Assembly: GCF_034670185.1 (NCBI RefSeq)
Contig: NZ_JAXMNY010000003.1
Coordinates: 124,001 to 188,000, forward strand
DNA length: 64,000 nt
Source: Nisaea sp.
Lineage (GTDB): Bacteria; Pseudomonadota; Alphaproteobacteria; Thalassobaculales; Thalassobaculaceae
Reading direction: 5' to 3'
In this document: positions 44,417-52,444 of the stretch, one piece after another
Layout: each line of letters starts with the position of its first letter
Position numbering within the stretch: the first letter of the stretch is position 1
Notes under the pieces: generated by a model
Told to the model about the DNA's origin: nothing
The model's input: only the letters and a program-made list of their open reading frames with translations
Database searches by the model: none
Program-made: the position numbers and the translations under genes

Positions 44417-46812
44417 AGTTCTCGCTGTCCTGGCTGAAAGAGCATCTCGAGACCGAGGCCACGCTCGAGCAGATCTGCGACACCCTGCCGATGCTCGGGC
44501 TTGAGGTCGAGGAGCTGATCAATCCGGCTGAAAAGCTGTCGCCCTTCACCATCGCCCATGTCATCGAGGCGGTGCAGCATCCGAACGCGGACCGGCTGCG
44601 CGTCTGCAAGGTCGATACCGGCACGGAGACCATCCAGGTGGTCTGTGGTGCGCCGAACGCACGCACCGGCATGAAGGGCGTTTTCGCCCCGTCCGGCAGT
44701 CATGTTCCCGGCACCGGCGTCGATCTGAAGAAGGGCGTCATTCGCGGCGAGGAGAGCAACGGCATGCTCTGCTCCGAGCGCGAGCTGGGCCTCTCCGACG
44801 AACATGACGGCATTATCGATCTTGCCGAAGACGCGCCGGTCGGCATGTCCTACGCCGAATATGCGGGGCTGGACGATCCGGTGATCGATATCGCTATCAC
44901 GCCGGACCGGGCCGATTGTCTCGGTGTGCGCGGTATCGCCCGCGATCTTGCAGCGGCCGGTCTCGGTACCCTGAAGCCGCTCGATACCAGTGAAGTCAAA
45001 GGCACATTCGCAAGCCCGATCGGCTGGGATGTGGACGTGCCGGAGCCGTCGCTGGTGCCCTATGTGGTCGGCCGCTATTTCAAGGGCGTGAAGAACGGTC
45101 CGAGCCCGAAATGGATGCAGGACCGACTCGTTGCCGTCGGTTTGCGCCCGATCTCCGCGCTGGTCGATATCACCAACTACATGATGCTCGATGTCGGCCG
45201 TCCGCTGCACGCCTATGACGCGGACAAGGTGTCAGGTGGCAAGATCCGCATCCGTCTTTCCAAGGCGGGTGAGAGCTATGAAGCGCTGAACGAGAAGACC
45301 TACACCTTCGAGGACGGCATGCTGGTGCTCGGCGACGAGCACGGCATCGACGACATGGCCGGCATCATGGGTGGTGAGCGGACCGGTTGCGGCGACGATA
45401 CCGTGAACATGTATCTCGAGGTCGCGATCTTCGATCCGATTTCGGTCGCCATGACGGGCCGGAAGCTGAACGTGCTGAGCGATGCCCGTTATCGCTTCGA
45501 GCGCGGCCTCGACCCGACCAGCCCGACCTGGGGTGTCCATCTTGCCTCAAAGCTGGTGCTGGATATCTGCGGCGGTGAGGCCAGCGAGCTGGTCGTGCAT
45601 GGTCAGGAAGAAGACTGGAAACGCACCATCACGCTGCGGCATTCCCGCATCAAGGGCCTCGCTGGTATCGATGTTCCGGAAGAACGCGCGAAGGATATCC
45701 TGACGCGGCTTGGTTTCGAGGTATCCGGCAGCGGTGAGGCGATCAGCGCGGTCATGCCGTCCTGGCGCTATCGCGATGTCGAGGGCGAGGCCTGTCTGGT
45801 CGAGGAAATCATCCGGATCAACGGCTATGACGAGATCCCGGTGGTCTCTCTGGAAACCGGCCATGTTGTGCCGGAGCCGGCGCTCAGCAAGGCGCAGGTC
45901 CGCGAAGGCACGTCGAAGCGCCTGTTGGCGTCCCGGGGCATGATGGAGGCGGTCACCTTCTCCTTCCTGTCGCAGGATGAAGCCGAACTCTTCGGCGGCG
46001 GTGCGGACGAGCTGAAGCTGGTCAACCCGATCTCCAGCGAGTTGGACGTGATGCGTCCCTCGATCTTGCCGAACCTGATCGCGGCCGCTGTCCGGGGCGC
46101 GAATATGGGGATTGGCGATGCGTCCCTGTTCGAGGTCGGACCGCAATATGCGGATGCGACGCCGAAGGGCCAGTCCACGGTAGTGGCGGGCCTGCGCGTT
46201 GGCCGTACCGGCCCGAAGGACTGGGCCAGCTCGACCCGTGCGGTCGATGCCTTTGATGCCAAGGCGGACGTCATGGCGCTGCTGGAGGCTCTGGAGGCGC
46301 CGGCGGGTAATCTGCAGGTCTCGACCGATGCGCCTGCCTGGTACCACCCGGGCCGCTCCGGTGCGCTGCGCCTCGGACCGAACGTGCTGGCGACCTTCGG
46401 GGAGCTTCATCCGAAGGTGCTGAAGGCGATGGACCTGAAAGGCCCGGCTGTGGCCTTCGAGATATTCCTCGCCAAGGTGCCGACACCGAAAGCCAAGGGG
46501 CCGGCCAAGCCGTTCCTTAAGCTCTCCCCGTTCCAGCCGCTGACCCGTGACTTCGCCTTCGTGGTGGAGAAGGACGTGCCGGCGGAAAAACTGGTCCGGG
46601 CCGCAGCCGGTGCCGACAAGGCTCTGATCTCCGGCGTGCATCTGTTCGACGAATATCAGGGCAAGGGTCTGGAAGAGACGGAGAAATCCATCGCCCTCCA
46701 GATCACCCTGCAACCGGTCGACGCGACCCTGACGGACGAGCAGATCGGCGAGGTCACCCGCAAGATCGTCGCCCAGGTCGAAAAGGCCACCGGCGGCCGC
46801 ATTCGCGGCTAA
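44413..46812 (+). CDS. pheT: Phenylalanyl-tRNA synthetase beta subunit
   Basis: The 799-residue beta subunit has the family's usual order. An N-terminal tRNA-binding fold (MKFSLSWLKEHLETEATLEQICDTL and PNADRLRVCKVDTG) is followed by the B3/B4 editing region (RPISALVDITNYMMLDVGRPLHAYD), a B5 domain, a core domain (RGMMEAVTFSFLS) and a C-terminal anticodon-binding fold (FQPLTRDFAFVVEKDV). It overlaps pheS by four bases. A strong terminator follows at 46839. Confidence 0.98.
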   Translation: MKFSLSWLKEHLETEATLEQICDTLPMLGLEVEELINPAEKLSPFTIAHVIEAVQHPNADRLRVCKVDTGTETIQVVCGAPNARTGMKGVFAPSGSHVPGTGVDLKKGVIRGEESNGMLCSERELGLSDEHDGIIDLAEDAPVGMSYAEYAGLDDPVIDIAITPDRADCLGVRGIARDLAAAGLGTLKPLDTSEVKGTFASPIGWDVDVPEPSLVPYVVGRYFKGVKNGPSPKWMQDRLVAVGLRPISALVDITNYMMLDVGRPLHAYDADKVSGGKIRIRLSKAGESYEALNEKTYTFEDGMLVLGDEHGIDDMAGIMGGERTGCGDDTVNMYLEVAIFDPISVAMTGRKLNVLSDARYRFERGLDPTSPTWGVHLASKLVLDICGGEASELVVHGQEEDWKRTITLRHSRIKGLAGIDVPEERAKDILTRLGFEVSGSGEAISAVMPSWRYRDVEGEACLVEEIIRINGYDEIPVVSLETGHVVPEPALSKAQVREGTSKRLLASRGMMEAVTFSFLSQDEAELFGGGADELKLVNPISSELDVMRPSILPNLIAAAVRGANMGIGDASLFEVGPQYADATPKGQSTVVAGLRVGRTGPKDWASSTRAVDAFDAKADVMALLEALEAPAGNLQVSTDAPAWYHPGRSGALRLGPNVLATFGELHPKVLKAMDLKGPAVAFEIFLAKVPTPKAKGPAKPFLKLSPFQPLTRDFAFVVEKDVPAEKLVRAAAGADKALISGVHLFDEYQGKGLEETEKSIALQITLQPVDATLTDEQIGEVTRKIVAQVEKATGGRIRG

Positions 46813-46838
46813 GGACAGCTTTCACCCAAACGCGAAAA

Positions 46839-46863
46839 GGCCGGGCATATACCCGGCCTTTTT
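46839..46863 (+). terminator. Terminator after pheT
   Basis: A stem GGCCGGG/CCCGGCC with loop CATATA is followed by TTTTT, 26 bases after the pheT stop. A-rich sequence on the left would let it act on the other strand too. Confidence 0.88.
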
Positions 46864-46872
46864 CTTTCCATT

Positions 46873-46957
46873 GTCATCCCGGCCGGAGAGCCGGGAGCTA
46901 TCTTTTCGTAAGGTAGAACGCCCGCCCACATGGATCCCGAATCAAGTTCGGGATGAC
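46873..46957. repeat. Dispersed palindromic repeat, copy 4
   Basis: An 85-bp element begins GTCATCCCGGCCGGAGAGCCG and ends in CCCGAATCAAGTTCGGGATGAC-type sequence. Each end is itself a small hairpin (CCCGGC...GCCGGG and ATCCCGAA...TTCGGGAT). It lies between pheT and the convergent paralog gene. The middle differs from copies 1 and 2. Confidence 0.7.
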
Positions 46958-46999
46958 GGAGATGAGGGCAGGAACGGGACAGCGAGCTTTTGTTCGCCC

Positions 47000-47512
47000 C
47001 TATGCCTGAGCCAACTCCGCGCCTGCCATGTCCTCCATCAGCATATCTCCGGGCTTCGCCCTTGTCGGCCCCTTCGCCTTGACGCCACCGGAGAACAGTG
47101 CCGTTTCCAGCATGCGCTCGCATTTGCGTCGGAACTCTTCAGGGGCTTTGTATCGGATGGCGCCGGCCAGTTTTTCGCGGGCTTCCTTGATCTTCATCGC
47201 GCGCCGCTCGATCTCGTCTTCCATGGCGGCTTCGATAGCCGCTCGGGAGGCGATCGAGGTCGCTTTCATGAAGGCCTGAAGCATGATGGCATCGACGGCA
47301 CCGGTTGCCTCGTCGGTATAATCCTTCGGGAGCTTGGCGCTCTTGATGGCTTCCTTCAAGCATTTGGCAGACGCTTCGCAGCGGTCAGTGCGACCGCTTT
47401 CTGCCTGCTTCTTGATCTGGAAGAGAGCTCCGTTGACGGCGGGCGCCAACTCGTGGATCCGGCGGATTGCCGCTTCGTCCTCGATAGTTCCGGTATTCGT
47501 CTGACTAAACAT
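47000..47512 (-). CDS. Unknown protein, tandem paralog A
   Basis: This 170-residue soluble, mostly helical protein has no signal peptide or membrane segment. I do not recognise the family. Over about 128 residues it aligns without gaps to the product of the neighbour at 47724, at roughly 60% identity by eye. Blocks shared by both are TDRCEASAK, KLPKDY, MLQAFMKAT, KIKEAREKL, CERMLE and SGGVKAKGPT. Two cysteines (in DRCEAS and KCERML) are conserved. The ATG at 47512 follows GGAGG at a normal distance. The gene is convergent with pheT and is probably expressed separately from paralog B, since a hairpin lies between them. Confidence 0.8.
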   Translation of the reverse strand: MFSQTNTGTIEDEAAIRRIHELAPAVNGALFQIKKQAESGRTDRCEASAKCLKEAIKSAKLPKDYTDEATGAVDAIMLQAFMKATSIASRAAIEAAMEDEIERRAMKIKEAREKLAGAIRYKAPEEFRRKCERMLETALFSGGVKAKGPTRAKPGDMLMEDMAGAELAQA

Positions 47513-47664
47513 CGGCAGCCTCCAACTTTCTGTTGATGGTGCGTGGTTAATGATCTGTAAAGATTAAAATGCTTTTTATGTAATTGCTATACAAAAATGC
47601 AATCCACACGGATTTATTGTGTTTGAGCGTGGGGACAGCGCGCCTGATGGCGCCCGCAAATGCA

Positions 47665-47688
47665 AACGCCGCCCTGTTGGGCGGCGTT
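47665..47688 (-). terminator. Terminator after paralog B
   Basis: A perfect 10-bp stem, AACGCCGCCC/GGGCGGCGTT, has a four-base loop. It lies 36 bases after the paralog B stop. The T-richness on the minus strand is modest (GTTTGCATTT). The 47513-47664 gap between it and paralog A is AT-rich and probably holds the paralog A promoter. Confidence 0.75.
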
Positions 47689-47723
47689 TCTTATCCGGGT
47701 TCTGTCAGCGGTGCCAAACGGCG

Positions 47724-48311
47724 TTACGCTCCGACAGGCTTGGCGTAGGTCTTGAGCTTTTTGGTCTCCGGTTTTTTCGCCGGTGCCACCGCTGTCGGCG
47801 CAGTGTCAACAGGTTTGGCTCGGTTCTCAACCCTAGGGGCCGTGTCGCGAGGCTTGGCCTTGGTCGGCCCCTTCGCCTTGACTCCGCCTGAAAGCATGGC
47901 AACCTCAAGCATACGCTCGCATTGCTGTTTGAATTCCTGAGGAGCCTTGTTCTTCATGGCTCCGGACAGTTTTTCGCGCGCTTCCTTGATTTTGGCGGTA
48001 CGCTTCTCACTGTCGTCGTTCTTGCCTGCATCGACAGCCTCTTTCGCAGCAAGCGCTGTTGCTTTCATGAAGGCTTGCAGCATCAGTCTATCGACGCCTT
48101 CCCGGACCTGCTTGGCGTAATCTTTGGGAAGTTTGGGATTTTTCAGAAATTCGGTGAGACGCTTTGCAGATGCCTCGCAGCGATCGGTGAGGGCGGCATC
48201 CGCCTGCTTCTTCATCTGAACAAGAGCTGCTTCGATCGACTGCTTCATCGCTTCGATGCGGCGTTCTTCAGCTTCCTCGTTGGCGCTCTTTTCTTTACCG
48301 AACCCGAACAT
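47724..48311 (-). CDS. Unknown protein, tandem paralog B
   Basis: This 195-residue protein starts MFGFGKEKSANEEAEERRIEAMKQSIEAAL and shares a helical core with paralog A, including both conserved cysteines. After the common SGGVKAKGPTKAKP it carries an extra Pro/Ala/Lys/Thr-rich tail of about 45 residues (KPVDTAPTAVAPAKKPETKK) that looks disordered. I know of no named family and no function. The ATG at 48311 follows AGGAAACGCC. Upstream lies an AT-rich gene-free stretch, unusual for this genome. Domain content gives no hint of enzyme activity; a structural, adaptor or nucleic-acid role is possible but unproven. Confidence 0.8.
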   Translation of the reverse strand: MFGFGKEKSANEEAEERRIEAMKQSIEAALVQMKKQADAALTDRCEASAKRLTEFLKNPKLPKDYAKQVREGVDRLMLQAFMKATALAAKEAVDAGKNDDSEKRTAKIKEAREKLSGAMKNKAPQEFKQQCERMLEVAMLSGGVKAKGPTKAKPRDTAPRVENRAKPVDTAPTAVAPAKKPETKKLKTYAKPVGA

Positions 48312-48735
48312 TGGCGTTTCCTGTCCTCACTTAACGGAGGATCTCTCAGTTATCCCTATTCATAATAGTGTAAAATTCGAAACTATCCATAAAAAAGAAG
48401 TTCGAATACTTGAGGTTTTTTCAATATTTTTTATTGGATTTGATGTTTTTATTTTTCATGTATCTGATGATTCGCTGATTGTTCGAGCGTTTCAGCGTGA
48501 GTAGAAAATAAGTGAAAAAATTCAACTTAAGTATTACCAAAGTTAACGAATCGGTTGATGCGATCCTGGCGGCATGCTGGTCGGAGAGGGCGCATTTACG
48601 ACTTGGATGCAGAAGAACCGGTGGCACATCCAGTCCCGCAGGTGCCGGAAGGCCCGAGGGGCGTTAACATCGACAGACCGTGGTTTTGGCGTAACTGCCG
48701 TTTTTTGCGTGTCCGGAGAGAACGGATGAAAGGGC
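48312..48735. other. AT-rich intergenic region, no gene seen
   Basis: This 424-base gap upstream of paralog B is strongly AT-rich from about 48340 to 48560 (runs such as TTTTTTCAATATTTTTTATT), in contrast to the GC-rich genes around it. I see no credible coding frame. It probably contains the paralog B promoter. It could bind nucleoid proteins or mark old transferred DNA. Confidence 0.55.
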
Positions 48736-49785
48736 TTAAACCCAGCCCATCAGTTCCCGTTCGACCACGGCTTCAATCGCCTTCATGCCATCATCACTAT
48801 CGTTCAGGCACGGGATGTAGGTGAAATTCTCTCCGCCCGCTTCCGCGAAAGTCTCGCGAATGCCGATATTGATTTCCTCCAGCGTCTCGACGCAGTCGGA
48901 GGAGAAGCCGGGGCAAATGATGGCGAGGTTCTTTACGCCTTTTGCAGGGAGCCCTTCGACCGTGTCCTGAAGATACGGTTTCAGCCACTCTTCCTTGCCG
49001 AAGCGGGACTGGAAGGCGACCATCATCTTGTCGTCGTCCCAGCCGAGTTTCTCGCGAACCAGCCGCGTGGTCTTGAAGCAATGGCAGTGATAGGGATCGC
49101 CGTTCAGGAAGTAGCGCTCCGGCAGGCCGTGATAAGAGGTGATGAGGAGGTCGGGCGTCCAGTCGAGGCCCTTCAAGTGCATATCGATGGAGTTGGCGAG
49201 GCCCTCGATATAGGCCGGCTCGTCATGATAGGCGGGGGCGGTACGGACTGCGGGTTGCCAGCGCAATTTCATCAGCGCTTCGAAGCTTTTGTCATAGGCA
49301 GTCGCTGTCGTGCTTGCGGCATATTGCGGGTAAAGTGCGACCAGCAGAATGCGCTCGCATCCCTTGTCCTTCAGCTCGCGGATCTTGCTTTCGGTGCTCG
49401 GGTTGCCGTACCGCATGCCCCAGTCGACAATGACATTCGGATGCTTCGCCGACAGCGTGGCTGCCAGCTTCTCCGACTGGTTACGCGTGTAAAGGCGCAG
49501 CGGGGACTCGTCTGTTTCCTTTACCCAGATCTGCTCGTAGGCGTGGCCGGTCTTGGAGGGGCGTGTGGGCAGGATAAACAGGTTGAGGATCAGCTTCCAC
49601 AGAAGCGGGTTCACCTCGATGACCCGCTCGTCCGAGAGAAATTCCTTTAGATAGCGCCTGATCGACCAATAGTCCGTCGCGTCCGGCGTGCCGAGGTTGA
49701 GCAGCAGAACACCGATCTTTTCGTCTGGCAGGGCGGGATGGTTGGAAGGCAGCTGTCTGGGGGCGAGGGCCATGAAGCGGTCCAT
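48736..49785 (-). CDS. hemH: Ferrochelatase
   Basis: HemH inserts iron into protoporphyrin IX to make heme. The 349-residue protein has KIGVLLLNLGTPDATDYWSIRRYLKEFLSDERVIE, GMRYGNPS, and the active-site signature LLITSYHGLPERYFLNGDPYHCHC with its catalytic His. IICPGFSSDCVETLEEI follows in the C-terminal half. Cysteines in YHCHC and SSDCVET leave room for an iron-sulfur cluster, which some alphaproteobacterial ferrochelatases have, but I cannot prove it. The ATG at 49785 is used; another is four codons later. A palindrome just upstream may be an iron-response site. Confidence 0.95.
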   Translation of the reverse strand: MDRFMALAPRQLPSNHPALPDEKIGVLLLNLGTPDATDYWSIRRYLKEFLSDERVIEVNPLLWKLILNLFILPTRPSKTGHAYEQIWVKETDESPLRLYTRNQSEKLAATLSAKHPNVIVDWGMRYGNPSTESKIRELKDKGCERILLVALYPQYAASTTATAYDKSFEALMKLRWQPAVRTAPAYHDEPAYIEGLANSIDMHLKGLDWTPDLLITSYHGLPERYFLNGDPYHCHCFKTTRLVREKLGWDDDKMMVAFQSRFGKEEWLKPYLQDTVEGLPAKGVKNLAIICPGFSSDCVETLEEINIGIRETFAEAGGENFTYIPCLNDSDDGMKAIEAVVERELMGWV

Positions 49786-49794
49786 TGGTTATAC

Positions 49795-49809
49795 TTGGAA
49801 CGGTTCCAA
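49795..49809. promoter_or_regulatory. ICE/Irr-like palindrome upstream of hemH
   Basis: TTGGAACGGTTCCAA is a perfect palindrome with one central base, 10 bases before the hemH ATG. Written as TTGGAA-N3-TTCCAA it resembles the core of the alphaproteobacterial Irr (ICE) site, TTAGAA-N3-TTCTAA, with one symmetric substitution per arm. Irr controls heme and iron genes in this class. Its place between promoter and start would suit repression. Confidence 0.4.
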
Positions 49810-49861
49810 CATAGGACGCTTGGCGTCGGAAACCAGTCCCGTCTGATCCCGAAAATGCCAA

Positions 49862-49881
49862 GGCCCCGCCAGAGCGGGGCC
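49862..49881 (-). terminator. Terminator after infC
   Basis: A perfect 8-bp stem, GGCCCCGC/GCGGGGCC, with loop CAGA is followed on the minus strand by TTGGCATTTTC. It lies 53 bases after the infC stop and closes the thrS-infC unit before hemH. Confidence 0.75.
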
Positions 49882-49934
49882 ATCGGACCATATGGGGACG
49901 GAATGTCGCGGCGCAGAAGAGACTGTGCCGGTGG

Positions 49935-50471
49935 TTAGCGGGGCGCGATGACCATGATCATCTGCCGGCCTTCCATCTTCGGATAGGACTCGACCTTCGC
50001 CGCTTCTTCCATCTCGTCGCGGACCCTGTTCAGCACGTTCATGCCGAGGTCCTGATGCGCCATTTCACGGCCACGGAAACGTAGGGTGACCTTCACCTTG
50101 TCCCCTTCAGCGATGAATTTGCGAACGTTCTTCATCTTCACTTCGAAATCATGATCGTCGATATTCGGACGCAGCTTGATTTCTTTGATCTCGATGATCT
50201 TCTGCTTCTTCTTGGCTTCGTTCTTTTTCTTCTGAGCCTCGTACTTGAATTTACCGTAATCGAGGATCTTACAGACGGGCGGGTCCGCATTCGGGGACAC
50301 TTCGACCAGATCGAGGCCAAATTCTTCAGCTTTTAGAATGCCTTCGCGAACAGTCAGTACGCCGAGCATTTCCCCGTCGGGATCAATGCAGCGGACTCGT
50401 TCTACGAGAATGTCGCGGTTCACCCGCGGGCCATCCTTGGCCGGCGGTTGATTGAATGGTGGTCTGGCGAT
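49935..50471 (-). CDS. infC: Translation initiation factor IF-3, atypical AUC start
   Basis: IF-3 keeps ribosomal subunits apart and rejects wrong start codons. The core has GEMLGVLTVREGILKAEEFGLDLVEVSPNADPPVCKILDYGKFKYE and the C-terminal half KVTLRFRGREMAHQDLGMNVL. The first ordinary start is GTG at 50423, but the frame continues upstream 16 codons as (M)ARPPFNQPPAKDGPR, a typical IF-3 N-terminus. It reaches an ATC codon at 50469-50471, six bases after AAGGAGG. I take this ATC as the true start, giving 178 residues. Rare AUU/AUC starts in infC are a known autoregulatory device. The gene lies 53 bases after thrS. Confidence 0.88.
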   Translation of the reverse strand: MARPPFNQPPAKDGPRVNRDILVERVRCIDPDGEMLGVLTVREGILKAEEFGLDLVEVSPNADPPVCKILDYGKFKYEAQKKKNEAKKKQKIIEIKEIKLRPNIDDHDFEVKMKNVRKFIAEGDKVKVTLRFRGREMAHQDLGMNVLNRVRDEMEEAAKVESYPKMEGRQMIMVIAPR

Positions 50472-50524
50472 CTATCGCCTCCTTCGTTATCTGTTTCTGT
50501 TGTGTGGGGAGGTGCCGACCCGGA

Positions 50525-52444
50525 TCAGAGGTGATCCGGAGCCAGAGCCTCTTCTTTAAGTCTAGTAATGGCGTCGTCGAGTGCAAGCACTTCTTGCGCT
50601 TTTCCGCCGAGTCGCCGCAGCGCGACCTTGCCTTCTTCCGCCTCGCGACGGCCGACGACGAGGATTGCCGGGATCTTGGCCTCGCTGTGCTCGCGGATCT
50701 TGTAGTTGATTTTCTCGTTCCGGCGATCCATCGCAACCCGCAATCCGGCGGCTTTCGCGGCGGCCATCACTTCGGCTGCGTAATCGTCCGCATCGTTGGT
50801 GATGGTCGCGATTACGGCCTGAACCGGCGAGAGCCAGAGCGGGAAGCGGCCGGCATATTGCTCGATCAGGATGCCGATCCAGCGCTCCATGGAGCCGAAG
50901 ATGGCACGGTGCAGCATGACCGGACGCTTGCGGCTACTGTCCTCGTCAATGTATGAGGCGTCCAGCCGCTCTGGCAGGACAAAATCGACCTGCAGGGTGC
51001 CGCACTGCCAGTCCCGACCGATCGCGTCGGTCAGCACGAATTCGAGTTTCGGGCCGTAAAAGGCGCCTTCGCCGGGGTTCAGCGTGGTATCGAGGCCCGC
51101 AGCGTCGCAGGCATCGCTCAGGGATTTCTCGGCCTTGTCCCAGATTGCGTCTTCACCGGCACGCACTTCCGGGCGATCGGAGAATTTCACCCGCACGTCG
51201 GTAAAGCCGAAATCCTTGTAGACCGCCGAAAGCAGCTCACAGAACTTCACACTCTCTTCGGTGATCTGCTCTTCCGTGCAGAAGATATGAGCGTCGTCCT
51301 GGGTGAAGGCGCGCACCCGCATGATGCCGTGCAGTGCGCCGGACGGCTCGTTCCGGTGGCAGGAACCAAATTCGGAGAGGCGCAGCGGCAGGTCGCGATA
51401 GCTTTTCAGCCCTTGCTTGAAGATCTGCACGTGGCCCGGGCAGTTCATCGGTTTCAGGGCGAGCACCTTGTCGTCCTCGGCATTGGCCGTGAACATGTTC
51501 TCGCGAAATTTTTCCCAGTGCCCGGATGCTTCCCAGAGGGAGCGGTCGATCAGCTGTGGGGTTTTAACTTCCTGATAGCCAGCGCGATCCAGCTTACGGC
51601 GGAGATGGTTCTCGATCTGCCGGTACAGCGTCCAGCCTTGCGGATGCCAGAAGACGGAGCCGACGGCTTCTTCCTGGATGTGGAACAGGTCCAGCTCGCG
51701 GCCGAGTTTGCGGTGATCGCGTTTGTCGGCTTCCTCAAGCATGTGCAGGTAGGCGTCGAGCTGTTTCTGGTCCGGCCAGGCGGTGCCGTAGATCCGCTGC
51801 AACTGTGGCCGGTTGCTGTCGCCGCGCCAGTAGGCGCCGGCAACGTTCATCAGCTTGAAGGCATGGCCGGTATATTTCGTCGACGGCATGTGCGGGCCGC
51901 GGCAGAGATCAAGGAAATCACCCTGGCGGTAGAAGCTGATGGCCTCGCCCGACGGAATGGTTTCAACCAGCTCGACCTTGAACGGCTCATGCACTTTCTT
52001 GTAGTGCAGGGCTGCCTCGTCCCGGTCCCAGACCTCCCGGGTAATGGTCTCGTCCCGGTCGACGATCTCGTGCATCCGCTTTTCAATCTTTTCCAGATCG
52101 TCCGGCGTAAAATGTTCCTCGCGGAAGAAGTCGTAATAGAAGCCATTCTCGATGGACGGGCCGATGGTGACCTGTGTCTCGGGATACAGCTCCAGCACGG
52201 CTTCGGCCATGATGTGGGCGCAGTCGTGCCGGATCAGCTCGAGCGCTTCCTGGTCTTTCTTGGTGACAAGGGCGACCTGGCTGTCTTCAGCAATAGGCAG
52301 GCTGAGATCGCTGAGTGCGCCGTTGATGCGAATGGCGATCGCTGCTTTGGCAAGACCCGGCCCGATATCGGCGGCGATTTCCGCGCCGGAAACGGGGGCA
52401 TCGAAGGAACGGACGGAGCCGTCGGGAAGTGTAATGGCAGGCAT
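50525..52444 (-). CDS. thrS: Threonyl-tRNA synthetase
   Basis: This 639-residue class II synthetase has a TGS domain (MPAITLPDGSVRSFDAPVSG) and the editing domain with HDCAHIMAEAV. The catalytic core has MNCPGHVQIFKQGLKSYRDLPLRLSEFGSCHRNEPSGALHG, motif 3-like RPVMLHRAIFGSMERWIGILIEQYAG, and a C-terminal anticodon-binding domain. The length matches full ThrRS with its editing activity. The ATG at 52444 is used. It is followed by infC in the same direction, as in many bacteria. Confidence 0.98.
   Translation of the reverse strand: MPAITLPDGSVRSFDAPVSGAEIAADIGPGLAKAAIAIRINGALSDLSLPIAEDSQVALVTKKDQEALELIRHDCAHIMAEAVLELYPETQVTIGPSIENGFYYDFFREEHFTPDDLEKIEKRMHEIVDRDETITREVWDRDEAALHYKKVHEPFKVELVETIPSGEAISFYRQGDFLDLCRGPHMPSTKYTGHAFKLMNVAGAYWRGDSNRPQLQRIYGTAWPDQKQLDAYLHMLEEADKRDHRKLGRELDLFHIQEEAVGSVFWHPQGWTLYRQIENHLRRKLDRAGYQEVKTPQLIDRSLWEASGHWEKFRENMFTANAEDDKVLALKPMNCPGHVQIFKQGLKSYRDLPLRLSEFGSCHRNEPSGALHGIMRVRAFTQDDAHIFCTEEQITEESVKFCELLSAVYKDFGFTDVRVKFSDRPEVRAGEDAIWDKAEKSLSDACDAAGLDTTLNPGEGAFYGPKLEFVLTDAIGRDWQCGTLQVDFVLPERLDASYIDEDSSRKRPVMLHRAIFGSMERWIGILIEQYAGRFPLWLSPVQAVIATITNDADDYAAEVMAAAKAAGLRVAMDRRNEKINYKIREHSEAKIPAILVVGRREAEEGKVALRRLGGKAQEVLALDDAITRLKEEALAPDHL

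Noticed and set aside
48421..48627. 68-codon minus-strand frame in the AT-rich gap
   Set aside because: It has an incoherent composition, no ribosome site and no family likeness; it probably arises by chance in AT-rich DNA.
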